Source of the DNA: Pseudobdellovibrionaceae bacterium
GTDB lineage: Bacteria > Bdellovibrionota > Bdellovibrionia > Bdellovibrionales > UBA1609
Direction: 5' to 3'
DNA length: 9,818 nucleotides
NCBI GenBank assembly: GCA_026712605.1
Contig: JAPORL010000181.1
Coordinates: 1 to 9,818, forward strand
The position numbers were made by a program, and so were the translations under genes. Shown piece after piece: positions 8,425 through 9,818 of this stretch. A model generated the notes under the pieces. The model saw only the letters and a list, made by a program, of their open reading frames with translations, was not told the DNA's origin and made no database searches. Each line of letters begins with the position of its first letter. Within the stretch, counting starts at the first letter, position 1.

Positions 8425-9723
8425 AATCAAAAAGTTTCTATAAAGGATTTAGCCTTATTTGAAGCCCAAGAGATAGAGCTGAAGGCTTGGGTTTGTCAGT
8501 TTCGATCTAGTGGAAAAATTGCTTTTTTAGTTTTAAGGGATGGCACAGGAGAGTGCCAAGCTGTTTTAAATGAAGAAAGCACAGAAATTAAAAGCTTTGA
8601 GCTTTTTTCAGAAATTTCTTTAGAGTGTTTAGTTGAAGTGCAGGCAAAGGTTAAAAAATGGAAAGAAACTTTTGAATTAGAGGTATCACAGTTAAAAATT
8701 TTATCTTCCAGTTCCAATTATCCTATTGCAAAAAAAGCCCATGGAGTTGATTTTCTTTTAGATAATAGACATTTATGGCTTCGCTCAAAAAGACAAAGAG
8801 CTATCTTAAAAGTTAGAAGTGAAGTGATGAGATATATTCATGATTTTTTTCAACGAGAAAATTTTGTACAAGTATCAGCTCCTATTTTAATGCCAACAGC
8901 CAGTGAGGGAACTTCTAGTTTATTTTCTGTAGATTTTTTTGAAGAGAATCAAGTTTTTTTAAGTCAAAGCGGACAGCTCCACATGGAAGCGGCTAGTTCC
9001 GCTCTTTCTAAAGTCTATTGTTTTGGTCCTACTTTTCGTGCAGAAAAATCCAGCACTCGCCGTCATCTTTTAGAGTTTTGGATGGTAGAGCCTGAGATGG
9101 CTTTTTATTCTTATAAGGAGACTATGGATCTGGCAGAGCGATTTGTGGAGTATGTTGTGCAAAATACCATTCAAAACAAATCAGAAGAGCTTGAAATTTT
9201 AGGAAGGGATATAAAAAAACTTGAAAAAATAAAAAGCCCTTTCCCTAAAATCACTTATAAGTCAGCTTGTGATATTTTAAAGAAAAAACGAGCTGATTTT
9301 ACCTCTGGAAAAGACTTTGGAGCTTTAGATGAAAGTCTTTTAAGTGAAGAGTTTGGCGAACCTGTTTTTGTATATCACTATCCAAAAAACATTAAAGCTT
9401 TTTATATGAAAGAAGACTCTCAAAACTCAGACTTATCTTTAAGTTTTGATCTTTTGGCTCCAGAATCTTATGGAGAGCTGGTGGGAGGAAGTGAAAGAGA
9501 AGATAATCTAGAGCTTTTATTGAAAAAAATTAAAAAACATGATTTAGAAGAAAAACATTTTAAGTGGTACTTAGATTTGAGGCGATATGGGAGTTTTCCT
9601 CATTCTGGTTTTGGTTTGGGTTTGGAGCGACTAGTTTGTTGGATTTGTGGTTTGGATCATGTAAGAGAAGCCATCCCTTTCCCCCGATTGTATGGTCGTT
9701 CTTTTTTTGAAAAAGAAGGCTAA
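8422..9723 (+). CDS. asnS: Asparaginyl-tRNA synthetase (class IIb)
   Basis: Charges tRNA-Asn with asparagine in the cytoplasm using ATP. The 433 residues comprise an N-terminal OB-fold anticodon-binding domain (about 18-95, IELKAWVCQFRSSGKIAFLVLRD) and a class II catalytic domain. Motif 2 contains FRAEKSSTRRHL (205-216) followed by EFWMVEPE (218-225). The FWMVEPE form identifies AsnRS rather than AspRS. GELVGGSERED (351-361) and motif 3 GFGLGLERL (396-404) are intact, and IPFPRLYGR closes the protein. The length and the KSSTRRHL form resemble the short Bacillus-type AsnRS (about 430 residues) more than the 466-residue E. coli enzyme, from memory of those sequences. An AsnRS implies that Asn-tRNA can be made directly rather than only by amidation of Asp-tRNA. 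It is divergent from rng, and the next gene starts six bases after its stop. Confidence 0.94.
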   Translation: MNQKVSIKDLALFEAQEIELKAWVCQFRSSGKIAFLVLRDGTGECQAVLNEESTEIKSFELFSEISLECLVEVQAKVKKWKETFELEVSQLKILSSSSNYPIAKKAHGVDFLLDNRHLWLRSKRQRAILKVRSEVMRYIHDFFQRENFVQVSAPILMPTASEGTSSLFSVDFFEENQVFLSQSGQLHMEAASSALSKVYCFGPTFRAEKSSTRRHLLEFWMVEPEMAFYSYKETMDLAERFVEYVVQNTIQNKSEELEILGRDIKKLEKIKSPFPKITYKSACDILKKKRADFTSGKDFGALDESLLSEEFGEPVFVYHYPKNIKAFYMKEDSQNSDLSLSFDLLAPESYGELVGGSEREDNLELLLKKIKKHDLEEKHFKWYLDLRRYGSFPHSGFGLGLERLVCWICGLDHVREAIPFPRLYGRSFFEKEG

Positions 9724-9729
9724 ACTTAT

Positions 9730-9818
9730 ATGAAGAAATTTAAAAGAATCAGTTTATTTTTTTTTAAAGCCATTTCTTGTTTTTGTGTGGCTTATGTCTT
9801 ATCTTTAGTAGGTTTAGA
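9730..9818 (+). CDS. Start of a membrane or exported protein, cut by the window end
   Basis: Twenty-nine codons are visible. The N-terminus has a basic beginning (MKKFKR) and then a long hydrophobic stretch (from about residue 8 to the edge), consistent with a signal anchor, signal peptide or first membrane helix. AGAAGG (9714-9719), inside the last codons of asnS, lies ten bases before the ATG. The six-base gap suggests co-transcription with asnS. A T9 run (9757-9765) sits in frame. The family cannot be recognised from this fragment. Confidence 0.6.
   Translation, partial: MKKFKRISLFFFKAISCFCVAYVLSLVGL

Noticed and set aside
8496..8717. Minus-strand ORF of 73 codons inside asnS
   Set aside because: It is a shadow of the asnS OB-fold coding region with no supporting signals.

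Overview
The window is an AT-rich, densely coded bacterial segment. It holds the F1/stator part of an ATP synthase operon, an RNase E/G family ribonuclease gene on the opposite strand, and an asparaginyl-tRNA synthetase gene. The layout suggests a Gram-negative of the old deltaproteobacterial/Bdellovibrionota type. The operon has two different b-type stator genes, the second with an N-terminal signal peptide, and it starts without atpI, atpB or atpE. The assignment is an inference from gene content only. Low GC, lysine- and phenylalanine-rich proteins and many 8-10 nt A or T runs inside genes point to strong AT mutational bias.

Layout: positions 1-320 carry a degenerate tandem repeat of about 123-129 bp with no convincing gene. 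A conserved short hairpin in each copy shows one compensatory base-pair change. Next, on the minus strand (395-727), is a small putative secreted coiled-coil protein with two cysteines. A 222-bp divergent promoter region follows. From 950 to 6746 runs atpF-like (b'), atpF (b), atpH, atpA, atpG, atpD and atpC, all on the plus strand with short gaps or overlaps. Convergent to atpC is rng (6765-8210, minus). A 211-bp divergent region then holds a -10-like site for rng and, before asnS, an elaborate nested inverted repeat. asnS (8422-9723, plus, TTG start) is followed by the first 29 codons of a membrane or exported protein cut by the window end.

Together the atp genes supply the catalytic head (alpha3 beta3 gamma epsilon), the delta connector and a probably heterodimeric b/b' peripheral stalk. 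The membrane subunits a and c must be encoded elsewhere. Rng and AsnS are housekeeping RNA functions not functionally tied to the ATP synthase. No defence system, mobile element, CRISPR array or obviously new multi-gene system is visible. The most unusual features are non-coding: the repeat array at the left edge and the long inverted repeat upstream of asnS.
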